Of a stretch of 38,176 nucleotides of DNA, positions 32,238 to 38,176 are shown one piece after another (position 1 is the first letter of the stretch; the number at the start of each line of letters is the position of its first letter). The notes under the pieces are model-generated. The model was given only the letters and a program-made list of their open reading frames with translations, had not been told where the DNA came from and did no database searches. Source of the stretch: Pseudomonadota bacterium. Lineage in GTDB: Bacteria > Pseudomonadota > Alphaproteobacteria > Reyranellales > Reyranellaceae. The position numbers and the translations under genes were made by a program. The stretch lies in contig JAIUOX010000043.1 of NCBI GenBank assembly GCA_020160955.1, positions 1-38,176 of the forward strand, written 5' to 3'.

Positions 32238-33061
32238 CAGCGCCGCATCGCCTGCGATTCCGCCGACGTCAGCGGGCGCTCGCGGAAGAACAGCAGCTTG
32301 CCGCGGATCGTGCCGAAGCCGGTGCTGGCCTCGAGCTTGCCGGGATAGCGGATCGGCGTGCTGTCGAGGTGGGCGAGCCAGATCCGGATCGGGCGCTCGC
32401 GCTCGGTCTCGGCTTCCTTGGCCGCCTCGGCGAACTCGCCGGACACCCGCTTGGTGTAGAGGTCGCAGACCAGCACGTCGCCGATCGCGCCCGGGATGCC
32501 GCTCTTGGCGGCCGACTCGACGCCGACCTTGCGGATGATGATGTCGACGCGCCGCTTGCCGTCGTTGGACGGCACGGTGCGGTCGCACGCCTGGTCGCCC
32601 GCGAAGCCGACGCTGAGGCCCGCCGACAGCGGGTCGAGCGACCCGGTGCGGTCGCTGTCGGGGATCGCCTGCGTCGGCGCCGGCTTCCATTCCGGCGTGT
32701 GGGTCTCGCTCACGCTGCCGCCCGGCCCGTACTGGGCCAGCCAGGTCCGGGTCTTGTCGCCGACCAGGACCGACAGCGAGCCGGCGGCGGGCTGCGCGCC
32801 CTGCGGTCCGAAGCCGCCCCACGCCCGGTTGCGGCCGATGTAGTTCATGGTGATGGCCTTGAGCACGCCCTCCTTGAAGGCCGTGCTCTCGACATCGTAG
32901 CGCGCGCCGTCGAACCGGGCGGTGACGTCGAGCCGGAACCCGGCGAATCCGGCGAAGGTGATCTCGTAACCGAGCTCGACCTGCCGGGCATCCTGGGCGG
33001 CCGCCAGGCCGGGGACCGCGAAGAACGCGGCCAACAGCATGAACGCCCTACGAAATCTCAT
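32237..33061 (-). CDS. DUF3108 domain-containing exported protein
   Basis: A 274-residue secreted protein of the DUF3108 family. A signal peptide ends near residue 22 (AAA before QDARQ). The mature part opens with QVELGYEITFAGFAGFRLDV (about 27-46), the beta-rich, lipocalin-like start of DUF3108 proteins, followed by YDVESTAFKEGVLK and a YIGRNRAWG turn. The family is periplasmic and of unknown biochemical role; outer-envelope or lipoprotein-related jobs have been proposed, none proved here. The gene is divergent from the ABC exporter gene, with 106 bp between starts, and ends exactly against the palindromic repeat. Two cysteines (in QACDR and LVCDL) could form a disulfide. Confidence 0.85.
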   Translation of the reverse strand: MRFRRAFMLLAAFFAVPGLAAAQDARQVELGYEITFAGFAGFRLDVTARFDGARYDVESTAFKEGVLKAITMNYIGRNRAWGGFGPQGAQPAAGSLSVLVGDKTRTWLAQYGPGGSVSETHTPEWKPAPTQAIPDSDRTGSLDPLSAGLSVGFAGDQACDRTVPSNDGKRRVDIIIRKVGVESAAKSGIPGAIGDVLVCDLYTKRVSGEFAEAAKEAETERERPIRIWLAHLDSTPIRYPGKLEASTGFGTIRGKLLFFRERPLTSAESQAMRR

Positions 33062-33167
33062 GAATCCCTTCCTGACCGGGGCTTACGCCGCCGGTCCCGG
33101 CACGATAGAAGGCCCACGCATCCCCCGCCATCCCCAGATGGCGCGTCAAAAAAGGCTATTTTTGCAC

Positions 33168-35045
33168 ATGTCGCCTCCCGCCAAGGCCGGTGTTCCGAAA
33201 CTGGGATGGGCTCGCAGTATGGCTGTACTGCGGGTCGTCGGCCGCCACCTGTGGCCGAACGACGCCGGCCTGCGCTGGCGGGTCGTGGTGGCAATGGTCC
33301 TTCTGGTGGCCGCCAAGGTCACCAACGTCTACGTCCCGGTGCTCTACAAGCATGCGGTCGACGCGCTGGGCGAACCGACCGCGCAGGCGGTCGCCGTGCC
33401 GGTCGTCCTGATCCTGGCCTACGGCGTCGCCCGCATCGTCGCCCAGGCCTTCGGCGAACTGCGCGACGCGCTGTTCGCGCCGGTGTCGCAGCGCGCCATC
33501 CGCAACATCGCCCTGGAGGTCTTCCGCCACCTGCACGCCCTGTCGCTGCGCTTCCACCTCGAGCGCCAGACCGGCGGGCTCAGCCGGGTGATCGAGCGCG
33601 GCACCAGCGGCATGGAATTCCTGATCCGCTTCACGACCTTCAACATCGTGCCGACGCTGTTCGAGATCATCCTGGTCGGCGCGGTGCTGTGGACGATGTA
33701 CGACTGGCGCTTCTCGGCGGTCACGCTGCTGGCCGTCGCGATCTACGTCGTGTTCTCGATCGCCCTGTCGGAGTGGCGTATCAAGTTCGTGCGCTCGATG
33801 AACGATGCCGACACCGAGGCCAACGCGCGGGCGATCGACAGCCTGCTGAACTACGAGACGGTGAAGTACTTCGGCAACGAGGCGCACGAGGCGCGGCGCT
33901 TCGATGTCGGCCGCCGCCGCTACGAACAGGCGGCGATCCGCTCCAGCCGCACCCTGTCGATGCTGAACGTCGGCCAGGGCGCGATCATCTCGGTCGGCCT
34001 GGTGGCGGTGATGGTGATGGCCGGCTACGGCGTGCGCGCCGGCACCATGACGCTGGGCGACTTCGTGGCGGTCAACGCCTTCCTGATCCAGCTCTACCAG
34101 CCGCTCAACATGCTGGGCTTCGCCTACCGCGAGATCCGCAACGCGCTCGTCAACATGGAGAACATGTTCGGCCTGATGAACGTCGCGCCCGAGATCGCCG
34201 ACCGGCCGGACGCGCCGGCCCTGGCGGTGGGCGGGGCGGAGATCGTGTTCGACCACGTCGACTTCCACTACGAGAAGAGCCGACCGATCCTGCACGACGT
34301 GAGCTTCCGCGTGGCGCCGGGCGACACGGTGGCGATCGTCGGCTCTAGCGGCGCCGGCAAGTCGACGGTGTCGCGCATCCTGTACCGCTTCTACGACGTC
34401 GCGGCGGGCAGCGTGCGGATCGACGGCCAGGACATCCGCTCGGTCAGCCAGGACAGCCTGCGCCGGGCGATCGGCGTGGTGCCGCAGGACACCGTGCTGT
34501 TCAACGACACGATCTACTACAACATCAGCTACGGCCGCCCCGATGCCGGCCGCGAGGAGGTCGAGCAGGCGGCCCGGCTGGCGCGCATCCACGACTTCAT
34601 CATGGCCTTGCCCAAGGGCTACGACACGATGGTCGGCGAGCGCGGGCTGAAGCTGTCGGGTGGCGAGAAGCAGCGGGTGGCGATCGCCCGCACCATCCTG
34701 AAGAACCCGTCGATCCTGCTGTTCGACGAGGCGACCAGCGCGCTCGACACCCGCACCGAGCAGGAGATCCAGCGTTCGCTGGAGGAGGTCAGCCGCGGCC
34801 GGACCACCCTGGTGATCGCCCATCGCCTGTCGACCATCATCCACGCCGACGAGATCGTCGTGCTCGACCGCGGCCGCGTCGCCGAGCGCGGCCGTCACGG
34901 CGAACTGCTGGCGAAGGGCGGGCTGTACGCCGACATGTGGCAACGCCAGCAGGAAGCCGCCGCCGAGGCCGAGCGCCGCGTCGAGGAAGCACAGCAGGAG
35001 CAGGCGTCGCTCCGCGCCGAGGGTCACCTGCGTGTCGCCGACTGA
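33168..35045 (+). CDS. Atm1-type ABC exporter (membrane and ATPase domains in one chain)
   Basis: A 625-residue half-transporter with a six-span membrane domain (about 30-320) and an ATPase domain (about 345-590). Walker A GSSGAGKST is at 392-400, the signature LSGGEKQR at 496-503, Walker B ILLFDEATSALD at 516-527, and the switch histidine in IAHRLST follows. LLNYETVKYFGNEAHE in the membrane domain is the hallmark of the Atm1/HMT1 group, which exports glutathione-linked metal or sulfur compounds. Possible starts are ATG 33138, 33168 and 33219; none has a clear ribosome site, and 33168 gives a normal family N-terminus. Its last 14 nt overlap the MFS gene. Confidence 0.93.
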   Translation: MSPPAKAGVPKLGWARSMAVLRVVGRHLWPNDAGLRWRVVVAMVLLVAAKVTNVYVPVLYKHAVDALGEPTAQAVAVPVVLILAYGVARIVAQAFGELRDALFAPVSQRAIRNIALEVFRHLHALSLRFHLERQTGGLSRVIERGTSGMEFLIRFTTFNIVPTLFEIILVGAVLWTMYDWRFSAVTLLAVAIYVVFSIALSEWRIKFVRSMNDADTEANARAIDSLLNYETVKYFGNEAHEARRFDVGRRRYEQAAIRSSRTLSMLNVGQGAIISVGLVAVMVMAGYGVRAGTMTLGDFVAVNAFLIQLYQPLNMLGFAYREIRNALVNMENMFGLMNVAPEIADRPDAPALAVGGAEIVFDHVDFHYEKSRPILHDVSFRVAPGDTVAIVGSSGAGKSTVSRILYRFYDVAAGSVRIDGQDIRSVSQDSLRRAIGVVPQDTVLFNDTIYYNISYGRPDAGREEVEQAARLARIHDFIMALPKGYDTMVGERGLKLSGGEKQRVAIARTILKNPSILLFDEATSALDTRTEQEIQRSLEEVSRGRTTLVIAHRLSTIIHADEIVVLDRGRVAERGRHGELLAKGGLYADMWQRQQEAAAEAERRVEEAQQEQASLRAEGHLRVAD

Positions 35046-36195
35046 CATTCCCGGCGCCGGGGGCAATCCCTGGCGCGCCCTGCTGCCGGTGTTCGCCGCG
35101 ACCGGCGCGATCGGGCTGCAGGCCGGCGTGGCCCTGCCGCTGGTGCCGCTGGCGCTGGAGAAGCGCGGCGTCGACAAGCTCACCATCGGCGTCGTCGCGG
35201 CGGCCTGGGCGGTCGGCATGCTGCTCACCGCGCCGTTCATCCCGCGGCTGGCGGCGCGGCTGGGCGCCGTGCCGTTCATCATCGGCGCGGTCGTCGCCGG
35301 CTCGGCGCTCACCGTCGCCTATACCCTGACCGACAGCCTCGCGGCGTGGTTCGTCATCACGCTGCTGCACGGCGCGATGGGCGGCGTGCCGTGGGTGGTG
35401 AGCGAGATCTGGATGAACGTCGTGGTCGAGGAGAACCGCCGCGGCCGGGTCATGGCGATCTACGCCATCCTGGTGGCGCTCGGGCTGGCGCTCGGCCCGA
35501 TCGTGCTGCAGGTCGCCGGGGTCTACGGCCCGCGGCCCTTCCTCGTCTGCGCCGCGCTCGTCCTGCTGGTCGCGCTGCCGCTGCTGCCCTATTGGCGGAC
35601 CGCGCCGCGGATCGAGCACGCCGAGGACAGCGGCTACCTCGCGGTCGTCGTGGGCGCGCCGCTCGCCATGCTGGCCGGCTTCTCGTGCGGGCTGGGCGAG
35701 CAGGTCGCCTTCAGCTTCCTGCCGGTCTACGCGGTCGGCGCCGGCGTCTCGCCCGAGACCGGGGCGCTGTGGCTGTCGGTGTTCGTGATCGGCAACGTCG
35801 CCCTGCAATGGCCGATCGGCTGGCTGGCCGACCACGCCGACCGGCGCGCCGTGCTGGCCGGCTGCACCCTGGCCAGCGCCGTCCTCGTCATCGTGCTGTC
35901 GCAGGTTCCGGCCCAGTCGCTGCTGGTGCTGGCGGTGATCGGACTGTGGGGCGGTCTGTCCTTCGCGATCTACCCGGTCGGGCTGGCGCTGCTCGGCCTC
36001 AGCTTCGGGGCGGGCGACATGGCCCGCGCCAACACCGCCTTCAGCATGCTCTACATCGCCGGCGGGCTGGTCGGGCGGCCGCTGGCCGGGGCGGCGATGG
36101 ACGCGTTCGGCGATCCCGGGCTGGGCTGGACGCTGGCGGTGTTCTACGGCGCCGCCGGGGCGGTCGCCTTGCTGGCGTTCCACCGGGGCCGCTGA
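35032..36195 (+). CDS. MFS transporter (sugar-phosphate/drug-type, 12 spans)
   Basis: A 387-residue major facilitator protein with about 12 spans. The N-terminal half has GLQAGVALPLVPLALEKRGV, then the motif A region APFIPRLAARLG, and VSEIWMNVVVEENRRGRVMAIYAILVALGLALGP which is typical of the YcaD/YfkF-like branch of this superfamily. Motif A of the second half is GWLADHADRRAV. Substrate unknown. It starts at GTG 35032, 14 nt inside the ABC exporter gene, with GAGGG about 8 nt upstream, so translation is coupled. MeaB follows 16 nt after its stop. Confidence 0.88.
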   Translation: MSPTDIPGAGGNPWRALLPVFAATGAIGLQAGVALPLVPLALEKRGVDKLTIGVVAAAWAVGMLLTAPFIPRLAARLGAVPFIIGAVVAGSALTVAYTLTDSLAAWFVITLLHGAMGGVPWVVSEIWMNVVVEENRRGRVMAIYAILVALGLALGPIVLQVAGVYGPRPFLVCAALVLLVALPLLPYWRTAPRIEHAEDSGYLAVVVGAPLAMLAGFSCGLGEQVAFSFLPVYAVGAGVSPETGALWLSVFVIGNVALQWPIGWLADHADRRAVLAGCTLASAVLVIVLSQVPAQSLLVLAVIGLWGGLSFAIYPVGLALLGLSFGAGDMARANTAFSMLYIAGGLVGRPLAGAAMDAFGDPGLGWTLAVFYGAAGAVALLAFHRGR

Positions 36196-36211
36196 TAAGT
36201 CTGGCCCGCCC

Positions 36212-37219
36212 ATGAGCGCGTCCGTCCAACCTTCGCCCGGCCCCGTCGCCGCACAGGATCCGTTGCTCGCGCCGCTGCTGGCCGGCAACCGCCGCGCGCT
36301 GGCGCAGGCGATCACGCTGATCGAATCGACCCGGCCCGATCACCGCGAGCGCGCCGACGCGCTGTTGCAGGCGGTGCTGCCGCACACCGGCCGCTCGGTG
36401 CGGCTCGGCATCACCGGCGTGCCGGGCGTCGGCAAGTCGACCTTCATCGAGCGCTTCGGCCTGTCGCTGCTGGAGCGCGGCCGCTCGCTCGCCGTGCTGG
36501 CGATCGACCCGTCGTCGAAGCGCGGCGGCGGCTCGATCCTGGGCGACAAGACGCGCATGGAGGAACTGTCGCGCCGCACCGAGGCGTTCATCCGCCCGTC
36601 GCCGGCCGGCGCGACGCTGGGTGGCGTGGCACGGCGCACCCGCGAGACCATGCTGCTGGTCGAGGCCGCCGGCTTCGACACGGTGCTGGTCGAGACGGTC
36701 GGCGTCGGACAGTCCGAAACCGCGGTCTCCGACATGGTCGACATGTTCATCGTGCTGCTGCTGCCGGCCGGCGGCGACGACCTGCAGGGCATCAAGCGCG
36801 GCGTCATCGAGCTGGCCGACCTGATCGTGGTCAACAAGGCCGACGGCGACCTGCTGGCCACCGCGAAACGCTCGGCCGCCGACTACCAGCACGCGCTGCG
36901 CATGCTGCGCTCGCCGACCGCCGGCTGGACGCCCGAGGTCACCACCGCGTCGGCGCTGACCGGCGGGGGCGTGGCCGAGGTCTGGGACGTGATCGCGCGC
37001 TTCCGCGAGGCCGTGGGCGAGAAGGGCATCGCCCACCGCCGCGCCGAGCAGGCCCGTGCGTGGATGTGGAACGAGGTCGGCGAGACGTTGCTGGCCGACC
37101 TCAAGCGTCACCCCGGCGTGCGCCAGCTGGTCCCGGGGCTGGAGCGCGACGTGGAAGCCGGCAAGTCGACCCCCGCCGCCGCGGCGCGGCGCATGCTACA
37201 AGCCTTCCATGGCCGCTAA
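36212..37219 (+). CDS. meaB: Methylmalonyl-CoA mutase-associated G-protein chaperone MeaB
   Basis: A 335-residue G3E-type GTPase that guards and reloads adenosylcobalamin in methylmalonyl-CoA mutase. Walker [10 protein letters not shown] is at 69-77; [20 protein letters not shown] (97-116) includes the base-III-like switch; ETVGVGQSE (161-169) is the family's metal-and-switch motif; NKAD (208-211) reads guanine. The C-terminal helices for dimerisation (about 270-335) are present. It is 4 kb from the mutase gene and lies in the operon of the Atm1-type exporter, so the two cannot be on one simple transcript. Its last 11 nt overlap the YcgN-like gene. Confidence 0.97.
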   Translation: MSASVQPSPGPVAAQDPLLAPLLAGNRRALAQAITLIESTRPDHRERADALLQAVLPHTGRSVRLGITGVPGVGKSTFIERFGLSLLERGRSLAVLAIDPSSKRGGGSILGDKTRMEELSRRTEAFIRPSPAGATLGGVARRTRETMLLVEAAGFDTVLVETVGVGQSETAVSDMVDMFIVLLLPAGGDDLQGIKRGVIELADLIVVNKADGDLLATAKRSAADYQHALRMLRSPTAGWTPEVTTASALTGGGVAEVWDVIARFREAVGEKGIAHRRAEQARAWMWNEVGETLLADLKRHPGVRQLVPGLERDVEAGKSTPAAAARRMLQAFHGR

Positions 37220-37691
37220 GTCCCTCGTTCGCCGTGCCCGCCGGGCTGCCGCCCGCCAGGAAGAGCCGTTCTGGAAGCGCAAGACGCTGGGCCAGATGAC
37301 CCAGCAGGAATGGGAGTCGCTGTGCGACGGCTGCGGCATGTGCTGCGTCAACAAGCTGGAATACGAGGGGACGGGCGAACTGGCCCAGACCGACACCTGC
37401 TGCAAGCTGCTCGACCCCAAGACCGCGCGCTGCCGGGACTACAAGAACCGCAAGAAGATCGTGCCGGACTGCATCCAGCTGACCCCAAGGGTTGTGGCCA
37501 AGATGGACTGGCTGCCCAAGACCTGTGCCTACCGGCTGGTCCACTTCAAGCAGGACCTCTACTGGTGGCACCCCCTGGTGTCGGGCGACCCGGAAACCGT
37601 GCACGCTGCAGGAATCTCGGCCCGCGGCCGGGTGATTCCCGAGGACCAGGTCGAGGACATCTCCGAGCGGGTGGTGGACTGGTTCGCCTGA
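37209..37691 (+). CDS. YcgN/UPF0260-type cysteine-cluster protein
   Basis: A 160-residue cytoplasmic protein of the YkgJ/UPF0260 (YcgN) group. It is marked by the cysteine cluster CDGCGMCC (Cys39, 42, 45, 46), then Cys64/65, Cys75 (CRDYKNRKK), Cys88 (PDCIQLTP) and Cys106. The family is thought to bind iron or zinc, and its role is not settled. [19 protein letters not shown] and [24 protein letters not shown] are also conserved features. ATG 37209 overlaps MeaB by 11 nt. Being last in a transport/B12-chaperone operon with so many cysteines, a metal-related role is reasonable but inferred. Confidence 0.93.
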   Translation: MAAKSLVRRARRAAARQEEPFWKRKTLGQMTQQEWESLCDGCGMCCVNKLEYEGTGELAQTDTCCKLLDPKTARCRDYKNRKKIVPDCIQLTPRVVAKMDWLPKTCAYRLVHFKQDLYWWHPLVSGDPETVHAAGISARGRVIPEDQVEDISERVVDWFA

Positions 37692-37729
37692 GCCCGGGCG
37701 ATTCCCCGAAATCCGCCCGTTTCCGGGTG

Positions 37730-37758
37730 TTGACGGAGGGGGCGGGGACCCCTAAAAA
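37730..37758 (+). promoter_or_regulatory. Sigma-70-type promoter for rpmB
   Basis: TTGACG at 37730-37735, a 17-nt spacer, and TAAAAA at 37753-37758, one of the best promoter matches in this GC-rich window. Initiation should fall near 37765, leaving about 43 nt of leader before the L28 start. Confidence 0.7.
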
Positions 37759-37767
37759 GCCGGCCTT

Positions 37768-37793
37768 CCCGCCGTTCGGCGGGATCGTTTTTT
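37768..37793 (+). terminator. Intrinsic-terminator-shaped hairpin in the rpmB leader
   Basis: CCCGCC-GTTC-GGCGGG (37768-37783, extendable by one pair) is followed by ATCG and then TTTTTT (37788-37793), the shape of an intrinsic terminator. It lies after the rpmB promoter and before its ATG. It could stop readthrough from the upstream operon, act as an attenuator, or stabilise the 5' end. Confidence 0.7.
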
Positions 37794-37807
37794 CAGCGGA
37801 AACCGCC

Positions 37808-38113
37808 ATGCCTCGTCGTTGCGCCCTGTCGGGCAAGGCCGTCCAGTACGGCAACAATGTGAGCCACGCCAACAACAAGTCCCGGCGCCGGTTCATGGCC
37901 AACCTGCAGGTCGCCTCGGTCCTGTCCGACGCGCTCGGCCACAGCGTCCGCCTGCGCCTGACCCCGCGCGGCATCAAGACCATCGAGCACAATGGCGGCA
38001 TCGACGCCTACCTGCTCGGCACCAACGACAGCAAGCTCAGCCCGGAGATGAAGGTGCTGAAGCGCCGCGTCGTGACGGCCAAGGCCAAGAAGGACGCCAA
38101 GGCGGCCGCGTAA
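37808..38113 (+). CDS. rpmB: 50S ribosomal protein L28
   Basis: A 101-residue, very basic protein of the large ribosomal subunit. The N-terminus MPRRCALSGKAVQYGNNVSHANNKSRRRF (quoted in part: CALSGKAVQYGNNVSHANNK) and the middle LRLTPRGIKTIEHNGGIDAYL are diagnostic of L28. Length suits the longer alphaproteobacterial form, with a Lys/Ala-rich tail. Most bacterial rpmB genes are followed by rpmG (L33); here a terminator comes directly after the stop instead. It has its own promoter and a hairpin-T-run in its leader. GGAAA about 8 nt before the ATG is the only ribosome-site candidate. Confidence 0.98.
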   Translation: MPRRCALSGKAVQYGNNVSHANNKSRRRFMANLQVASVLSDALGHSVRLRLTPRGIKTIEHNGGIDAYLLGTNDSKLSPEMKVLKRRVVTAKAKKDAKAAA

Positions 38114-38138
38114 GCGACCCCTTCGGGAGCGAACGAAC

Positions 38139-38163
38139 AAAGGCCGCGCGAGCGGCCTTTTTC
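38139..38163 (+). terminator. Intrinsic terminator of rpmB
   Basis: AAAGGCCGC (38139-38147), loop GCGA, and GCGGCCTTT (38152-38160) form a perfect 9-bp stem with a GNRA loop, followed by TT and then C. It lies 25 nt after the rpmB stop. Confidence 0.9.
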
Positions 38164-38176
38164 ATGTCAGGGGGCA

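Overview
The window is a GC-rich (roughly two-thirds G+C by eye), densely coded stretch of bacterial chromosome. It holds 37 protein genes, no rRNA or tRNA that I could recognise, no CRISPR array and no insertion sequence. Family content points to a free-living heterotrophic alphaproteobacterium, possibly Rhodospirillales or a Reyranella-like lineage. The pointers are a Bug/TctC solute-binding protein, an intracellular PHB depolymerase, a one-chain methylmalonyl-CoA mutase with MeaB, an Atm1-type exporter, several class III nucleotide cyclases and a DUF3108 protein. The taxonomic placement is inference.

Region 1 (1-2.7 kb) has an SDR oxidoreductase, a PNPOx-like stress protein, a glycine-zipper lipoprotein, a His-rich two-span membrane protein and an NAD(P)H:quinone-type flavoprotein. 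Region 2 (2.8-5.9 kb) is a tightly overlapping three-gene cassette: type III polyketide synthase, isoprenylcysteine-methyltransferase-like enzyme and DHA2 drug-type exporter. It probably makes, O-methylates and exports (or otherwise handles) an alkylpyrone or alkylresorcinol. Region 3 (5.9-10.2 kb) has a class IV aminotransferase, an EamA transporter, a DapA-like aldolase and a full-length UxaA-type dehydratase; the last two suggest sugar-acid catabolism. Region 4 (10.2-14.3 kb) has a cold-shock protein with a long leader, an amidase and a membrane Cache-type adenylate cyclase.

Region 5 (14.3-17.9 kb) is a coupled methyltransferase / binding-protein-permease fusion / permease operon without an ATPase, followed by periplasmic Cu,Zn superoxide dismutase. 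Region 6 (17.9-24.1 kb) has an MCT-type MFS transporter, a receiver-CRP fusion regulator, a small unknown protein, a membrane-anchored TPR protein, a GH25 lysozyme-like lipoprotein and an M50 metalloprotease. Region 7 (24.2-30 kb) has a second cyclase with a START-like domain and zinc ribbon, an HSL-family esterase, a Bug-type binding protein, a glutathione transferase and an intracellular PHB depolymerase.

Region 8 (30-38 kb) has methylmalonyl-CoA mutase, a DUF3108 protein, an operon of Atm1-type ABC exporter - MFS - MeaB - YcgN-like cysteine protein, and finally rpmB (ribosomal protein L28). The rpmB gene has a good promoter, an intrinsic-terminator-shaped hairpin between promoter and gene, and a clear terminator after it.

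The most unusual signals are: the polyketide/methyltransferase/exporter cassette; a 28-bp dispersed palindromic repeat that supplies the last eight codons and stop of that exporter and recurs as an inverted pair between two convergent genes; the rpmB leader; a tandemly duplicated GNRA hairpin at the end of the aldolase gene; and two convergent gene pairs whose stop codons share one CTAG. I did not find a wholly unknown multi-gene defence or RNA system.
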